Source: Bradyrhizobium forestalis (GTDB taxonomy: Bacteria > Pseudomonadota > Alphaproteobacteria > Rhizobiales > Xanthobacteraceae). From it: a DNA stretch of 33,914 bases. Below, piece after piece: positions 32,204-33,914 of this stretch (its first letter is position 1; each line of letters starts with the position of its first letter). The position numbers and the translations under genes were made by a program. Under the pieces are notes generated by a model that saw only the letters and a program-made list of their open reading frames with translations, made no database searches and had not been told where the DNA came from. The DNA lies in NCBI RefSeq assembly GCF_002795245.1, contig NZ_PGVG01000058.1:1-33914 (forward strand). The letters are read 5' to 3'.

Positions 32204-32410
32204 ATGACAAGCTATTCCATCATCAAGGTCGGCAACGACTACGTTGTGCAGGCCAATGACAAATGCATTTTGAAGGTCGGCAGCCGCCGCAGGGCCGCGC
32301 AATTGATCAGCGATGCCACGAACTTGCTGAACGCGCTCGCCGTGGTTGAGTCCCCCGAAATCGCACCCGAGGCGCCATCACTGGCCCGTGAGACCCCCGA
32401 ACTTCCTTGA
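32204..32410 (+). CDS. uncharacterised 68-residue protein
   Basis: The start MTSYSIIKVGNDYVVQANDKCILKVGSRRRAAQLISDA gives two beta-strands (YSIIKVG, YVVQA) then a basic helix (SRRRAAQLISDATNLLNAL) and a Pro/Glu tail. The YSIIKVGNDYVVQAN motif is common in small rhizobial proteins, but I cannot name the function. The ATG at 32204 has GGGGA upstream; a GTG at 32156 with GGGAG is an alternative that adds 16 residues. It ends just before the serC leader. Confidence 0.7.
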   Translation: MTSYSIIKVGNDYVVQANDKCILKVGSRRRAAQLISDATNLLNALAVVESPEIAPEAPSLARETPELP

Positions 32411-32489
32411 CTGGTCTTCCCGTTTCCCGTATCAGCCGCGGCGGGACACCTCCCCCCAACGGGAGGCTTACTATCTGGAAGGGTAGATC
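32411..32489 (+). ncRNA. candidate serC leader RNA
   Basis: The 79-base 5' leader of serC. CCTCCC (32449-32454) pairs with GGGAGG (32461-32466) around CCCAAC, and CTTCC (32416-32420) can pair with GGAAG (32478-32482), which overlaps the ribosome site of serC. The words CAGCCGCGGCGGGACACC and CTTACTATCTGGAAGGG flank the hairpin. This fits the alphaproteobacterial serC RNA motif found upstream of serC-serA operons. It could control translation by masking the Shine-Dalgarno sequence. Confidence 0.65.
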
Positions 32490-33662
32490 ATGACTGTAGC
32501 GAAGCCCGCTTCGCGGCCGACCGTGCCGCATTTCTCCTCCGGTCCCTGCGCCAAGCGCCCCGGCTGGAACGCCCAAAATCTCAAGGACGCAGCGCTCGGC
32601 CGTTCGCATCGCGCGAAGATCGGCAAGGCCAAGCTCAAGCTCGCCATCGACCTGACGCGCGAAGTGCTTGAGGTGCCCGCCGATTACCGCATCGGCATCG
32701 TGCCGGCCTCCGATACCGGCGCGGTCGAGATGGCGCTCTGGTCGCTGCTGGGTGCGCGGCCCGTCACCACGCTCGCCTGGGAGTCGTTCGGCGAGGGCTG
32801 GGTCAGCGACATCGTCAAGGAATTGAAGCTCAAGGACGTCACCAAGCTCAACGCGGCCTATGGTGAAATCCCCGATCTCTCCAAGGTCGATCCCGCAAGC
32901 GACGTTGTCTTCACCTGGAACGGCACCACGTCAGGCGTGCGCGTGCCGAACGCAGACTGGATCAAGGCGGATCGCACGGGCCTGACGATCTGCGACGCGA
33001 CCTCGGCCGCATTCGCGCAAGCTCTCGACTTTGCAAAGCTCGATGTCGTCACCTTCTCGTGGCAGAAAGCGCTCGGCGGCGAGGCCGCGCACGGCATGCT
33101 GATCCTGTCGCCCCGCGCGGTGGAGCGGCTCGAGACCTACAAGCCGGCCTGGCCGCTGCCGAAGATCTTCCGCATGACCAAGGGCGGCAAGCTCAACGAG
33201 GGCATCTTCGTCGGCGAGACCATCAACACGCCGTCGATGCTCTGCGTCGAGGATTATCTCGATGCGCTGAATTGGGCCAAGTCGATCGGCGGCCTCAAGG
33301 CGCTGATCGCGCGTGCCGATGCCAACACCAAGGTGCTGGCCGACTGGAAGGCGAAGACGCCGTGGATCGACTTCCTGGCGAAGGATCCTGCGATCCGCTC
33401 CAACACTTCGGTGTGCCTGAAGTTCACCGATCCCGCCATCACCTCGCTCTCCGAGGACGCGCAGGCCGACTTCTCCAAGAAGCTGGTCGCGCTGGTCGAG
33501 AAGGAAGGCGCCGGCTACGACTTCGCCTATTACCGCGATGCGCCGGCGGGCTTGCGCATCTGGTGCGGCGCCACCGTCGAGGCCAGGGATGTCGAGCTGC
33601 TGACGCAGTGGATCGACTGGGCTTTTGCCGACACCAAGGCGCAGCTCGCCAAGGCGGCGTGA
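32490..33662 (+). CDS. serC: phosphoserine aminotransferase
   Basis: A 390-residue PLP enzyme that converts 3-phosphohydroxypyruvate and glutamate to phosphoserine and 2-oxoglutarate in serine synthesis. Begins MTVAKPASRPTVPHFSSGPCAKRPGW, the alphaproteobacterial SerC style. Lys193 in FSWQKALGGE is the PLP lysine; TWNGTTSGVRVP (142-153) and CDATSAAFAQ (168-177) are the cofactor region; NTPSMLCVEDYLDAL is conserved near the substrate site. GAAGGG lies before the ATG and overlaps the leader hairpin. serA normally follows in rhizobia; here the contig ends after a repeat, so it is probably just beyond the true end. Confidence 0.96.
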   Translation: MTVAKPASRPTVPHFSSGPCAKRPGWNAQNLKDAALGRSHRAKIGKAKLKLAIDLTREVLEVPADYRIGIVPASDTGAVEMALWSLLGARPVTTLAWESFGEGWVSDIVKELKLKDVTKLNAAYGEIPDLSKVDPASDVVFTWNGTTSGVRVPNADWIKADRTGLTICDATSAAFAQALDFAKLDVVTFSWQKALGGEAAHGMLILSPRAVERLETYKPAWPLPKIFRMTKGGKLNEGIFVGETINTPSMLCVEDYLDALNWAKSIGGLKALIARADANTKVLADWKAKTPWIDFLAKDPAIRSNTSVCLKFTDPAITSLSEDAQADFSKKLVALVEKEGAGYDFAYYRDAPAGLRIWCGATVEARDVELLTQWIDWAFADTKAQLAKAA

Positions 33663-33664
33663 GC

Positions 33665-33806
33665 TCTTAACCCTCCCCTGGAGGGGGAGGGTCGACGCAC
33701 CGCCAGGTGCGGCGGGGTGGGGTGATCTCTCCACGCGGCGCACCGGCGATTATCTTTGTTGCAGCTTCACCCCACCCCGGCGCTTCGCGCCGACCCTCCC
33801 CCTCCA
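33665..33806. repeat. second copy of the CCCTCCCCT palindrome, cut off
   Basis: Starts CTTAACCCTCCCCT (33665-), has GGGGTGGGGTGA and CACCCCACCCC inside, and the right arm CGACCCTCCCCCTCCA stops at 33806 instead of running on to GGGGAGGG as in the copy at 28534-28698. The loss coincides with the G-run and adapter, so the assembly broke inside this repeated element. Confidence 0.88.
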
Positions 33807-33914
33807 GGGGGGGGGGGGAAGCTGCCTCTTCTACACATCTGAAGCCGCCGCCGAACATCTCTGTGCTGAGTTCGGTGTGACGTGTGTCACGCAACAGAAA
33901 AATACTTGATGGAG
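33807..33914. other. sequencing adapter contamination at contig end
   Basis: A run of 12 Gs (33807-33818) is followed from 33822 by CTGCCTCTTCTACACATCT, which matches the Nextera mosaic end CTGTCTCTTATACACATCT at 17 of 19 bases, then 33841-33854 matches the rest of the read-1 transposase adapter at 11 of 14. Eight bases follow (an index position, 33855-33862), then text resembling the P5 end (GTG..GA..TCGGTG) and an A-rich tail. This is read-through of an Illumina library, not genomic DNA. Confidence 0.92.

Noticed and set aside
33822..33840. Tn5-like mosaic end, suggesting a transposon
   Set aside because: The rest of the Nextera adapter, an index-like gap and P5-like text follow, so it is library adapter.

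Overview
The window looks like a chromosomal contig end from a high-GC alphaproteobacterium of the Bradyrhizobium/Nitrobacteraceae type. Reasons: strong GC bias in third codon positions; many intergenic palindromic repeats of the kind typical of these genomes; alphaproteobacterial families (DUF992, PAS_7-type sensor, AatA-type aspartate aminotransferase, two 'AADMP' outer-membrane barrels); a serC leader of the rhizobial type; and a full CtrA-like site. No tRNA, rRNA, CRISPR array, insertion sequence or prophage was seen. The genus is inferred, not searched.

Layout. 1-2888: uvrB (-) with a long N-terminal extension. 3176-5843: a two-gene cassette of a three-helix membrane protein and an FRG-domain protein ending in what looks like a prokaryotic YEATS (pYEATS) domain. 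This is the best candidate for an undescribed conflict/immunity system. 5883-7419 (-): two 74-residue proteins and a LysR regulator. 7709-9927: TauE/SafE exporter, a small winged-helix-like protein, a LigE-like GST and a Cys-rich CWC protein. 10042-12818: DUF1800/DUF1501 pair. 12961-16348: IsdG-like monooxygenase, GNAT, membrane PAS protein, two tiny membrane proteins and a GST.

16926-21194: aspartate aminotransferase with a clear terminator, a secreted DUF992 protein, and an EF-G-like GTPase lacking the usual catalytic His. 21525-25299: a perfect palindrome before a small HTH regulator, then a SulP transporter, shikimate dehydrogenase and an exported protein. 25556-28527: an FMN L-lactate dehydrogenase (-), a 55-residue acidic protein and glmM. 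29021-32410: two outer-membrane barrels, a third GST, a second GNAT and a 68-residue protein. 32411-33662: serC with its leader.

At least seven palindromic repeat types fill the intergenic gaps. The last ~108 bases (33807-33914) are not genomic: a run of 12 Gs is followed by an error-rich copy of the Illumina Nextera adapter, so the contig really ends inside a repeat just after serC.

Most genes are single housekeeping or accessory units. Clear co-transcription is suggested by the ATGA overlaps (TauE/76-residue gene; DUF1800/DUF1501), by the membrane-protein/FRG pair, and possibly by the HTH/SulP pair.
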